Shown here: piece after piece, positions 50,878 to 61,692 of the stretch | Numbering within the stretch: the stretch's first letter is position 1 | Layout: each line of letters starts with the position of its first letter | From: Limanda limanda | Taxonomy: Eukaryota; Chordata; Actinopteri; Pleuronectiformes; Pleuronectidae | Reading direction: 5' to 3' | NCBI RefSeq assembly: GCF_963576545.1 | Contig: NW_026870433.1 | Location: 1 to 64,000 of the forward strand | Length of the DNA stretch: 64,000 bases | Notes under the pieces: model-generated | What the model was told of the DNA's origin: nothing | Database searches by the model: none | What the model saw: the letters and a program-made list of their open reading frames with translations, nothing else | Program-made: the position numbers and the translations under genes

Positions 50878-53800
50878 GATATTCTTGAATAACTTTTTTT
50901 GTGAAGGTCGGAGAGACTTGGAAAGTGGTTGCATCTGGACTAATTTGGGTCCTGCGGATCGATTGGTACCATCCCCGAGCTTGTACGACCTTCGGAAGAG
51001 GTCGACCGACGAAATTCCCCCAAATCTGAGGAGATATTCTTGAATAACTTTTTTTGTGAAGGTCGGAGAGACTTGCAAGTAGGCTCTACCCCCACTAAAT
51101 GGGGTTGCGCGCATCGATCGGTACCATCCTTGAGCTTCTCCGACTTTCGGAAGGGTTAGGGTTAGGGTTAGGGATGAAAGCACATAGGAGAAAGAGATAT
51201 TCTTGAATAACTTTTTTTGTGAAGGTCGGAGAGACTTGCAAGTAGGCTCTACCCCCACTAAATGGGGTAGCGCGCATCGATCGGTACCATCCTTGAGCTT
51301 CTCCGACTTTCGTAAGGGTTAGGGTTAGGGTTAGGGATGAAAGCACATAGGAGAAAGAGATATTCTTGAATAACTTTTTTTGTGAAGGTCGGAGAGACTT
51401 GGAAAGTGGTTGCATCTGGACTAATTTGGGTCCTGCAGATCGATTGGTACCATCCCTGAGCTTGTACGACCTTCGGAAGAGGTCGACCGACGAAATTCCC
51501 CCAAAATCTGAGGAGATATTCTTGAATAACTTTTTTTGTGAAGGTCGGAGAGACTTGCAAGTAGGCTCTACCCCCACTAAATGGGGTTGCGCGCATCGAT
51601 CAGTACCATCCTTGAGCTTCTCCGACTTTCGGAAGGGTAAGGGTTAGGGTTAGGGATGAAAGCACATAGGAGAAAGAGATATTCTTGAATAACTTTTTTT
51701 GTGAAGGTCGGAGAGACTTGCAAGTAGGCTCTACCCCCACTAAATGGGGTAACGCACATCGATCAGTACCATCCTTGAGCTTCTCCGACTTTCGGAAGGG
51801 TTAGGGTTAGGGTTAGGGATGAAAGCACATAGGAGAAAGAGATATTCTTGAATAACTTTTTTTGTGAAGGTCGGAGAGACTTGCAAGTAGGCTCTACCCC
51901 CACTAAATGGGGTAGCGCGCATCGATCGGTACCATCCTTGAGCTTCTCCGACTTTCGGAAGGGTTAGGGTTAGGGTTAGGGATGAAAGCACATAGGAGAA
52001 AGAGATATTCTTGAATAACTTTTTTTGTGAAGGTCGGAGAGACTTGCAAGTAGGCTCTACCCCCACTAAATGGGGTAGCGCGCATCGATCGGTACCATCC
52101 TTGAGCTTCTCCGACTTTCGGAAGGGTTAGGGTTAGGGTTAGGGATGAAAGCACATAGGAGAAAGAGATATTCTTGAATAACTTTTTTTGTGAAGGTCGG
52201 AGAGACTTGGAAAGTGGTTGCATCTGGACTAATTTGGGTCCTGCGGATCGATTGGTACCATCCCCGAGCTTGTACGACCTTCGGAAGAGGTCGACCGACG
52301 AAATTCCCCCAAATCTGAGGAGATATTCTTGAATAACTTTTTTTGTGAAGGTCGGAGAGACATGCAAGTAGGCTCTACCCCCACTAAATGGGGTTGCACG
52401 CATCTATCAGTACCATCCTTGAGCTTCTCCGACTTTCGGAAGGGTTAGGGTTAGGGTTAGGGATGAAAGCACATAGGAGAAAGAGATATTCTTGAATAAC
52501 TTTTTTTGTGAAGGTCGGAGAGACTTGCAAGTAGGCTCTACCCCCACTAAATGGGGTAGCGCGCATCGATCGGTACCATCCTTGAGCTTCTCCGACTTTC
52601 GGAAGGGTTAGGGTTAGGGTTAGGGATGAAAGCACATAGGAGAAAGAGATATTCTTGAATAACTTTTTTTGTGAAGGTCGGAGAGACTTGCAAGTAGGCT
52701 CTACCCCCACTAAATGGGGTAACGCGCATCGATCGGTACCATCCTTGAGCTTCTCCGACTTTCGGAAGGGTTAGGGTTAGGGTTAGGGATGAAAGCACAT
52801 AGGAGAAAGAGATATTCTTGAATAACTTTTTTTGTGAAGGTCGGAGAGACTTGCAAGTAGGCTCTACCCCCACTAAATGGGGTAGCGCGCATCGATCGGT
52901 ACCATCCTTGAGCTTCTCCGACTTTCGGAAGGGTTAGGGTTAGGGTTAGGGATGAAAGCACATAGGAGAAAGAGATATTCTTGAATAACTTTTTTTGTGA
53001 AGGTCGGAGAGACTTGCAAGTAGGCTCTACCCCCACTAAATGGGGTAGCGCGCATCGATCAGTACCATCCTTGAGCTTCTCCGACTTTCGGAAGGGTTAG
53101 GGTTAGGGTTAGGGATGAAAGCACATAGGAGAAAGAGATATTCTTGAATAACTTTTTTTGTGAAGGTCGGAGAGACTTGGAAAGTGGTTGCATCTGGACT
53201 AATTTGGGTCCTGCGGATCGATTGGTACCATCCCCGAGCTTGTACGACCTTCGGAAGAGGTCGACCGACGAAATTCCCCCAAATCTGAGGAGATATTCTT
53301 GAATAACTTTTTTTGTGAAGGTCGGAGAGACTTGCAAGTAGGCTCTACCCCCACTAAATGGGGTTGCGCGCATCGATCGGTACCATCCTTGAGCTTCTCC
53401 GACTTTCGGAAGGGTTAGGGTTAGGGTTAGGGATGAAAGCACATAGGAGAAAGAGATATTCTTGAATAACTTTTTTTGTGAAGGTCGGAGAGACTTGCAA
53501 GTAGGCTCTACCCCCACTAAATGGGGTAGCGCGCATCGATCGGTACCATCCTTGAGCTTCTCCGACTTTCGGAAGGGTTAGGGTTAGGGTTAGGGATGAA
53601 AGCACATAGGAGAAAGAGATATTCTTGAATAACTTTTTTTGTGAAGGTCGGAGAGACTTGGAAAGTGGTTGCATCTGGACTAATTTGGGTCCTGCAGATC
53701 GATTGGTACCATCCCCGAGCTTGTACGACCTTCGGAAGAGGTCGACCGACGAAATTCCCCCAAAATCTGAGGAGATATTCTTGAATAACTTTTTTTGTGA

Positions 53801-54262
53801 AGGTCGGAGAGACTTGCAAGTAGGCTCTACCCCCACTAAATGGGGTTGCGCACATCGATCAGTACCATCCTTGAGCTTCTCCGACTTTCGGAAGGGTTAG
53901 GGTTAGGGTTAGGGATGAAAGCACATAGGAGAAAGAGATATTCTTGAATAACTTTTTTTGTGAAGGTCGGAGAGACTTGCAAGTAGGCTCTACCCCCACT
54001 AAATGGGGTAACGCGCATCGATCAGTACCATCCTTGAGCTTCTCCGACTTTCGGAAGGGTTAGGGTTAGGGTTAGGGATGAAAGCACATAGGAGAAAGAG
54101 ATATTCTTGAATAACTTTTTTTGTGAAGGTCGGAGAGACTTGCAAGTAGGCTCTACCCCCACTAAATGGGGTAACGCGCATCGATCGGTACCATCCTTGA
54201 GCTTCTCCGACTTTCGGAAGGGTTAGGGTTAGGGTTAGGGATGAAAGCACATAGGAGAAAGA
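50389..54262 (+). repeat. 2,259-bp higher-order repeat, two partial copies
   Basis: B at 50878 and B156 at 51359 recur at 53137 and 53618, offset 2,259 bp (11 A, 2 B, 1 B156). Units 51515-52810 between them hold B at 52167. The first copy has private changes CGTAAGGG (near 51312), CATCCCTGAGC (near 51454) and the degraded hexamer GGGTAAGGG near 51636. Confidence 0.88.
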
Positions 54263-57188
54263 GATATTCTTGAATAACTTTTTTTGTGTAGGTCGGAGAG
54301 ACTTGCAAGTAGGCTCTACCCCCACTAAATGGGGTAGCGCGCATCGATCGGTACCATCCTTGAGCTTCTCCGACTTTCGGAAGGGTTAGGGTTAGGGTTA
54401 GGGATGAAAGCACATAGGAGAAAGAGATATTCTTGAATAACTTTTTTTGTGAAGGTCGGAGAGACTTGCAAGTAGGCTCTACCCCCACTAAATGGGGTAG
54501 CGCGCATCGATCGGTACCATCCTTGAGCTTCTCCGACTTTCGGAAGGGTTAGGGTTAGGGTTAGGGATGAAAGCACATAGGAGAAAGAGATATTCTTGAA
54601 TAACTTTTTTTGTGAAGGTCGGAGAGACTTGCAAGTAGGCTCTACCCCCACTAAATGGGGTAGCGCGCATCGATCGGTACCATCCTTGAGCTTCTCCGAC
54701 TTTCGGAAGGGTTAGGGTTAGGGTTAGGGATGAAAGCACATAGGAGAAAGAGATATTCTTGAATAACTTTTTTTGTGAAGGTCGGAGAGACTTGCAAGTA
54801 GGCTCTACCCCCACTAAATGGGGTAGCGCGCATCGATCGGTACCATCCTTGAGCTTCTCCGACTTTCGGAAGGGTTAGGGTTAGGGTTAGGGATGAAAGC
54901 ACATAGGAGAAAGAGATATTCTTGAATAACTTTTTTTGTGAAGGTCGGAGAGACTTGCAAGTAGGCTCTACCCCCACTAAATGGGGTAGCGCGCATCGAT
55001 CGGTACCATCCTTGAGCTTCTCCGACTTTCGGAAGGGTTAGGGTTAGGGTTAGGGATGAAAGCACATAGGAGAAAGAGATATTCTTGAATAACTTTTTTT
55101 GTGAAGGTCGGAGAGACTTGCAAGTAGGCTCTACCCCCACTAAATGGGGTAGCGCGCATCGATCGGTACCATCCTTGAGCTTCTCCGACTTTCGGAAGGG
55201 TTAGGGTTAGGGTTAGGGATGAAAGCACATAGGAGAAAGAGATATTCTTGAATAACTTTTTTTGTGAAGGTCGGAGAGACTTGCAAGTAGGCTCTACCCC
55301 CACTAAATGGGGTAGCGCGCATCGATCGGTACCATCTTTGAGCTTCTCCGACTTTCGGAAGGGTTAGGGTTAGGGTTAGGGATGAAAGCACATAGGAGAA
55401 AGAGATATTCTTGAATAACTTTTTTTGTGAAGGTCGGAGAGACTTGGAAAGTGGTTGCATCTGGACTAATTTGGGTCCTGCGGATCGATTGGTACCATCC
55501 CCGAGCTTGTACGACCTTCGGAAGAGGTCGACCGACGAAATTCCCCCAAATCTGAGGAGATATTCTTGAATAACTTTTTTTGTGAAGGTCGGAGAGACTT
55601 GCAAGTAGGCTCTACCCCCACTAAATGGGGTAGCGCGCATCGATCGGTACCATCCTTGAGCTTCTCCGACTTTCGGAAGGGTTAGGGTTAGGGTTAGGGA
55701 TGAAAGCACATAGGAGAAAGAGATATTCTTGAATAACTTTTTTTGTGAAGGTCGGAGAGACTTGCAAGTAGGCTCTACCCCCACTAAATGGGGTAACGCG
55801 CATCGATCAGTACCATCCTTGAGCTTCTCCGACTTTCGGAAGGGTTAGGGTTAGGGTTAGGGATGAAAGCACATAGGAGAAAGAGATATTCTTGAATAAC
55901 TTTTTTTGTGAAGGTCGGAGAGACTTGCAAGTAGGCTCTACCCCAACTAAATGGGGTAACGCGCATCGATCGGTACCATCCTTGAGCTTCTCCGACTTTC
56001 GGAAGGGTTAGGGTTAGGGTTAGGGATGAAAGCACATAGGAGAAAGAGATATTCTTGAATAACTTTTTTTGTGTAGGTCGGAGAGACTTGCAAGTAGGCT
56101 CTACCCCCACTAAATGGGGTAGCGCGCATCGATCGGTACCATCCTTGAGCTTCTCCGACTTTCGGAAGGGTTAGGGTTAGGGTTAGGGATGAAAGCACAT
56201 AGGAGAAAGAGATATTCTTGAATAACTTTTTTTGTGAAGGTCGGAGAGACTTGCAAGTAGGCTCTACCCCCACTAAATGGGGTAGCGCGCATCGATCGGT
56301 ACCATCCTTGAGCTTCTCCGACTTTCGGAAGGGTTAGGGTTAGGGTTAGGGATGAAAGCACATAGGAGAAAGAGATATTCTTGAATAACTTTTTTTGTGA
56401 AGGTCGGAGAGACTTGCAAGTAGGCTCTACCCCCACTAAATGGGGTAGCGCGCATCGATCGGTACCATCCTTGAGCTTCTCCGACTTTCGGAAGGGTTAG
56501 GGTTAGGGTTAGGGATGAAAGCACATAGGAGAAAGAGATATTCTTGAATAACTTTTTTTGTGAAGGTCGGAGAGACTTGCAAGTAGGCTCTACCCCCACT
56601 AAATGGGGTAGCGCGCATCGATCGGTACCATCCTTGAGCTTCTCCGACTTTCGGAAGGGTTAGGGTTAGGGTTAGGGATGAAAGCACATAGGAGAAAGAG
56701 ATATTCTTGAATAACTTTTTTTGTGAAGGTCGGAGAGACTTGCAAGTAGGCTCTACCCCCACTAAATGGGGTAGCGCGCATCGATCGGTACCATCCTTGA
56801 GCTTCTCCGACTTTCGGAAGGGTTAGGGTTAGGGTTAGGGATGAAAGCACATAGGAGAAAGAGATATTCTTGAATAACTTTTTTTGTGAAGGTCGGAGAG
56901 ACTTGCAAGTAGGCTCTACCCCCACTAAATGGGGTAGCGCGCATCGATCGGTACCATCCTTGAGCTTCTCCGACTTTCGGAAGGGTTAGGGTTAGGGTTA
57001 GGGATGAAAGCACATAGGAGAAAGAGATATTCTTGAATAACTTTTTTTGTGAAGGTCGGAGAGACTTGCAAGTAGGCTCTACCCCCACTAAATGGGGTAG
57101 CGCGCATCGATCGGTACCATCTTTGAGCTTCTCCGACTTTCGGAAGGGTTAGGGTTAGGGTTAGGGATGAAAGCACATAGGAGAAAGA
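53618..57188 (+). repeat. 1,785-bp higher-order repeat: B plus ten A, two copies
   Basis: B156 at 53618, B at 55404 and B at 57189 bracket two runs of ten A units, the longest in the window. Private mutations shared at 1,785 bp are GTGTAGGTCGG (near 54287 and 56072) and CATCTTTGAGC (near 55334 and 57119). GGGGTAACGC occurs in the early units of both. The second copy alone has TACCCCAACTAAA near 55941. Confidence 0.94.
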
Positions 57189-58631
57189 GATATTCTTGAA
57201 TAACTTTTTTTGTGAAGGTCGGAGAGACTTGGAAAGTGGTTGCATCTGGACTAATTTGGGTCCTGCGGATCGATTGGTACCATCCCCGAGCTTGTACGAC
57301 CTTCGGAAGAGGTCGACCGACGAAATTCCCCCAAATCTGAGGAGATATTCTTGAATAACTTTTTTTGTGAAGGTCGGAGAGACTTGCAAGTAGGCTCTAC
57401 CCCCACTAAATGGGGTAGCGCGCATCGATCGGTACCATCCTTGAGCTTCTCCGACTTTCGGAAGGGTTAGGGTTAGGGTTAGGGATGAAAGCACATAGGA
57501 GAAAGAGATATTCTTGAATAACTTTTTTTGTGAAGGTCGGAGAGACTTGGAAAGTGGTTGCATCTGGACTAATTTGGGTCCTGCGGATCGATTGGTACCA
57601 TCCCCGAGCTTGTACGACCTTCGGAAGAGGTCGACCGACGAAATTCCCCCAAATCTGAGGAGATATTCTTGAATAACCTTTTTTGTGAAGGTCGGAGAGA
57701 CTTGCAAGTAGGCTCTACCCCCACTAAATGGGGTTGCGCGCATCGATCGGTACCATCCTTGAGCTTCTCCGACTTTCGGAAGGGTTAGGGTTAGGGTTAG
57801 GGATGAAAGCACATAGGAGAAAGAGATATTCTTGAATAACTTTTTTTGTGAAGGTCGGAGAGACTTGCAAGTAGGCTCTACCCCCACTAAATGGCGTAGC
57901 GCGCATCGATCGGTACCATCCTTGAGCTTCTCCGACTTTCGGAAGGGTTAGGGTTAGGGTTAGGGATGAAAGCACATAGGAGAAAGAGATATTCTTGAAT
58001 AACTTTTTTTGTGAAGGTCGGAGAGACTTGGAAAGTGGTTGCATCTGGACTAATTTGGGTCCTGCGGATCGATTGGTACCATCCCCAAGCTTGTACGACC
58101 TTCGGAAGAGGTCGACCGACGAAATTCCCCCAAATCTGAGGAGATATTCTTGAATAACTTTTTTTGTGAAGGTCGGAGAGACTTGCAAGTAGGCTCTACC
58201 CCCACTAAATGGGGTTGCGCGCATCGATCAGTACCATCCTTGAGCTTCTCCGACTTTCGGAAGGGTTAGGGTTAGGGTTAGGGATGAAAGCACATAGGAG
58301 AAAGAGATATTCTTGAATAACTTTTTTTGTGAAGGTCGGAGAGACTTGCAAGTAGGCTCTACCCCCACTAAATGGGGTAGCGCGCATCGATCGGTACCAT
58401 CCTTGAGCTTCTCCGACTTTCGGAAGGGTTAGGGTTAGGGTTAGGGATGAAAGCACATAGGAGAAAGAGATATTCTTGAATAACTTTTTTTGTGAAGGTC
58501 GGAGAGACTTGCAAATAGGCTCTACCCCCACTAAATGGGGTAGCGCGCATCGATCGGTACCATCCTTGAGCTTCTCCGACTTTCAGAAGGGTTAGGGTTA
58601 GGGTTAGGGATGAAAGCACATAGGAGAAAGA
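57189..58631 (+). repeat. Distant relative of the 5.0-6.5 kb block (offset 52,146)
   Basis: B at 57189, 57507 and 57988 match 5043, 5361 and 5842, and the A units between match too. The AACCTTTTTTG plus TTGC unit (57662 and 5516) and the GCAAATAGG unit (58469 and 6323) are shared at exactly 52,146 bp. Later differences: CTGCGG here against CTGCAG at 5361, AATGGCGTAGC near 57892, and CCCCAAGC near 58084. Confidence 0.85.
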
Positions 58632-61600
58632 GATATTCTTGAATAACTTTTTTTGTGAAGGTCGGAGAGACTTGCAAGTAGGCTCTACCCCCACTAAATG
58701 GGGTAGCGCACATCGATCGGTACCATCCTTGAGCTTCTCCGACTTTCGGAAGGGTTAGGGTTAGGGATGAAAGCACATAGGAGAAAGAGATATTCTTGAA
58801 TAACTTTTTTTGTGAAGGTCGGAGAGACTTGGAAAGTGGTTGCATCTGGACTAATTTGGGTCCTGCGGATCGATTGGTACCATCCTTGAGCTTGTACGAC
58901 CTTCGAAAGAGGTCGACCGACGAAATTCCCCCAAATCTGAGGAGATATTCTTGAATAACTTTTTTTGTGAAGGTCGGAGAGACTTGCAAGTAGGCTCTAC
59001 CCCCACTAAATGGGGTTGCGCGCATCGATCAGTACCATCCTTGAGCTTCTCCGACTTTCGGAAGGGTTAGGGTTAGGGTTAGGGATGAAAGCACATAGGA
59101 GAAAGAGATATTCTTGAATAACTTTTTTTGTGAAGGTCGGAGAGACTTGCAAGTAGGCTCTACCCCCACTAAATGGGGTGGCGCGCATCGATCGGTACCA
59201 TCCTTGAGCTTCTCCGACTTTCGGAAGGGTTAGGGTTAGGGTTAGGGATGAAAGCACATAGGAGAAAGAGATATTCTTGAATAACTTTTTTTGTGAAGGT
59301 CGGAGAGACTTGCAAGTAGGCTCTACCCCCACTAAATGGGGTAGCGTGCATCGATCGGTACCATCCTTGAGCTTCTCCGACTTTCGGAAGGGTTAGGGTT
59401 AGGGTTAGGGATGAAAGCACATAGGAGAAAGAGATATTCTTGAATAACTTTTTTTGTGAAGGTCGGAGAGACTTGCAAGTAGGCTCTACCCCCACTAAAT
59501 GCGGTAGCGCGCATCGATCGGTACCATCCTTGAGCTTCTCCGACTTTCGGAAGGGTTAGGGTTAGGGATGAAAGCACATAGGAGAAAGAGATATTCTTGA
59601 ATAACTTTTTTTGTGAAGGTCGGAGAGACTTGCAAGTAGGCTCTACCCCCACTAAATGGGGTAGCGCGCATCGATCGGTACCATCCTTGAGCTTCTCCGA
59701 CTTTCGGAAGGGTTAGGGTTAGGGTTAGGGATGAAAGCACATAGGAGAAAGAGATATTCTTGAATAACTTTTTTTGTGAAGGTCGGAGAGACTTGCAAGT
59801 AGGCTCTACCCCCACTAAATGGGGTTGCGCGCATCGATCGGTACCATCCTTGAGCTTCTCCGACTTTCGGAAGGGTTAGGGTTAGGGTTAGGGATGAAAG
59901 CACATAGGAGAAAGAGATATTCTTGAATAACTTTTTTTGTGAAGGTCGGAGAGACTTGCAAGTAGGCTCTACCCCCACTAAATGGCGTAGCGCGCATCGA
60001 TCGGTACCATCCTTGAGCTTCTCCGACTTTCGGAAGGGTTAGGGTTAGGGTTAGGGATGAAAGCACATAGGAGAAAGAGATATTCTTGAATAACTTTTTT
60101 TGTGAAGGTCGGAGAGACTTGGAAAGTGGTTGCATCTGGACTAATTTGGGTCCTGCGGATCGATTGGTACCATCCCCAAGCTTGTACGACCTTCGGAAGA
60201 GGTCGACCGACGAAATTCCCCCAAATCTGAGGAGATATTCTTGAATAACTTTTTTTGTGAAGGTCGGAGAGACTTGCAAGTAGGCTCTACCCCCACTAAA
60301 TGGGGTTGCGCGCATCGATCAGTACCATCCTTGAGCTTCTCCGACTTTCGGAAGGGTTAGGGTTAGGGTTAGGGATGAAAGCACATAGGAGAAAGAGATA
60401 TTCTTGAATAACTTTTTTTGTGAAGGTCGGAGAGACTTGCAAGTAGGCTCTACCCCCACTAAATGGGGTAGCGCGCATCGATCGGTCTCATCCTTGAGCT
60501 TCTCCGACTTTCGGAAGGGTTAGGGTTAGGGTTAGGGATGAAAGCACATAGGAGAAAGAGATATTCTTGAATAACTTTTTTTGTGAAGGTCGGAGAGACT
60601 TGCAAATAGGCTCTACCCCCACTAAATGGGGTAGCGCGCATCGATCGGTACCATCCTTGAGCTTCTCCGACTTTCGGAAGGGTTAGGGTTAGGGTTAGGG
60701 ATGAAAGCACATAGGAGAAAGAGATATTCTTGAATAACTTTTTTTGTGAAGGTCGGAGAGACTTGCAAGTAGGCTCTACCCCCACTAAATGGGGTAGCGC
60801 ACATCGATCGGTACCATCCTTGAGCTTCTCCGACTTTCGGAAGGGTTAGGGTTAGGGTTAGGGATGAAAGCACATAGGAGAAAGAGATATTCTTGAATAA
60901 CTTTTTTTGTGAAGGTCGGAGAGACTTGGAAAGTGGTTGCATCTGGACTAATTTGGGTCCTGCGGATCGATTGGTACCATCCTTGAGCTTGTACGACCTT
61001 CGGAAGAGGTAGACCGACGAAATTCCCCCAAATCAGAGGAGATATTCTTGAATAACTTTTTTTGTGAAGGTCGGAGAGACTTGCAAGTAGGCTCTACCCC
61101 CACTAAATGGGGTTGCGCGCATCGATCAGTACCATCCTTGAGCTTCTCCGACTTTCGGAAGGGTTAGGGTTAGGGTTAGGGATGAAAGCACATAGGAGAA
61201 AGAGATATTCTTGAATAACTTTTTTTGTGAAGGTCGGAGAGACTTGCAAGTAGGCTCTACCCCCACTAAATGGGGTAGCGCGCATCGATCGGTACCATCC
61301 TTGAGCTTCTCCGACTTTCGGAAGGGTTAGGGTTAGGGTTAGGGATGAAAGCACATAGGAGAAAGAGATATTCTTGAATAACTTTTTTTGTGAAGGTCGG
61401 AGAGACTTGCAAGTAGGCTCTACCCCCACTAAATGGGGTAGCGCGCATCGATCGGTACCATCCTTGAGCTTCTCCGACTTTCGGAAGGGTTAGGGTTAGG
61501 GTTAGGGATGAAAGCACATAGGAGAAAGAGATATTCTTGAATAACTTTTTTTGTGAAGGTCGGAGAGACTTGCAAGTAGGCTCTACCCCCACTAAATGCG

Positions 61601-61692
61601 GTAGCGCGCATCGATCGGTACCATCCTTGAGCTTCTCCGACTTTCGGAAGGGTTAGGGTTAGGGTTAGGGATGAAAGCACATAGGAGAAAGA
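57662..61692 (+). repeat. About 2,095-bp tandem higher-order repeat, two copies
   Basis: B at 57988 and 58789 recur at 60079 and 60886. The offset grows from 2,091 to 2,097 to 2,103 bp because A157 at 58632 and 59433 face 163-bp units at 60723 and 61530. Shared private changes are AATGGCGTAGC (57825 and 59916), CCCCAAGC (57988 and 60079), GCAAATAGG (58469 and 60560) and AATGCGGTAG (59433 and 61530). The junction is inside the unit at 59753. Confidence 0.92.
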
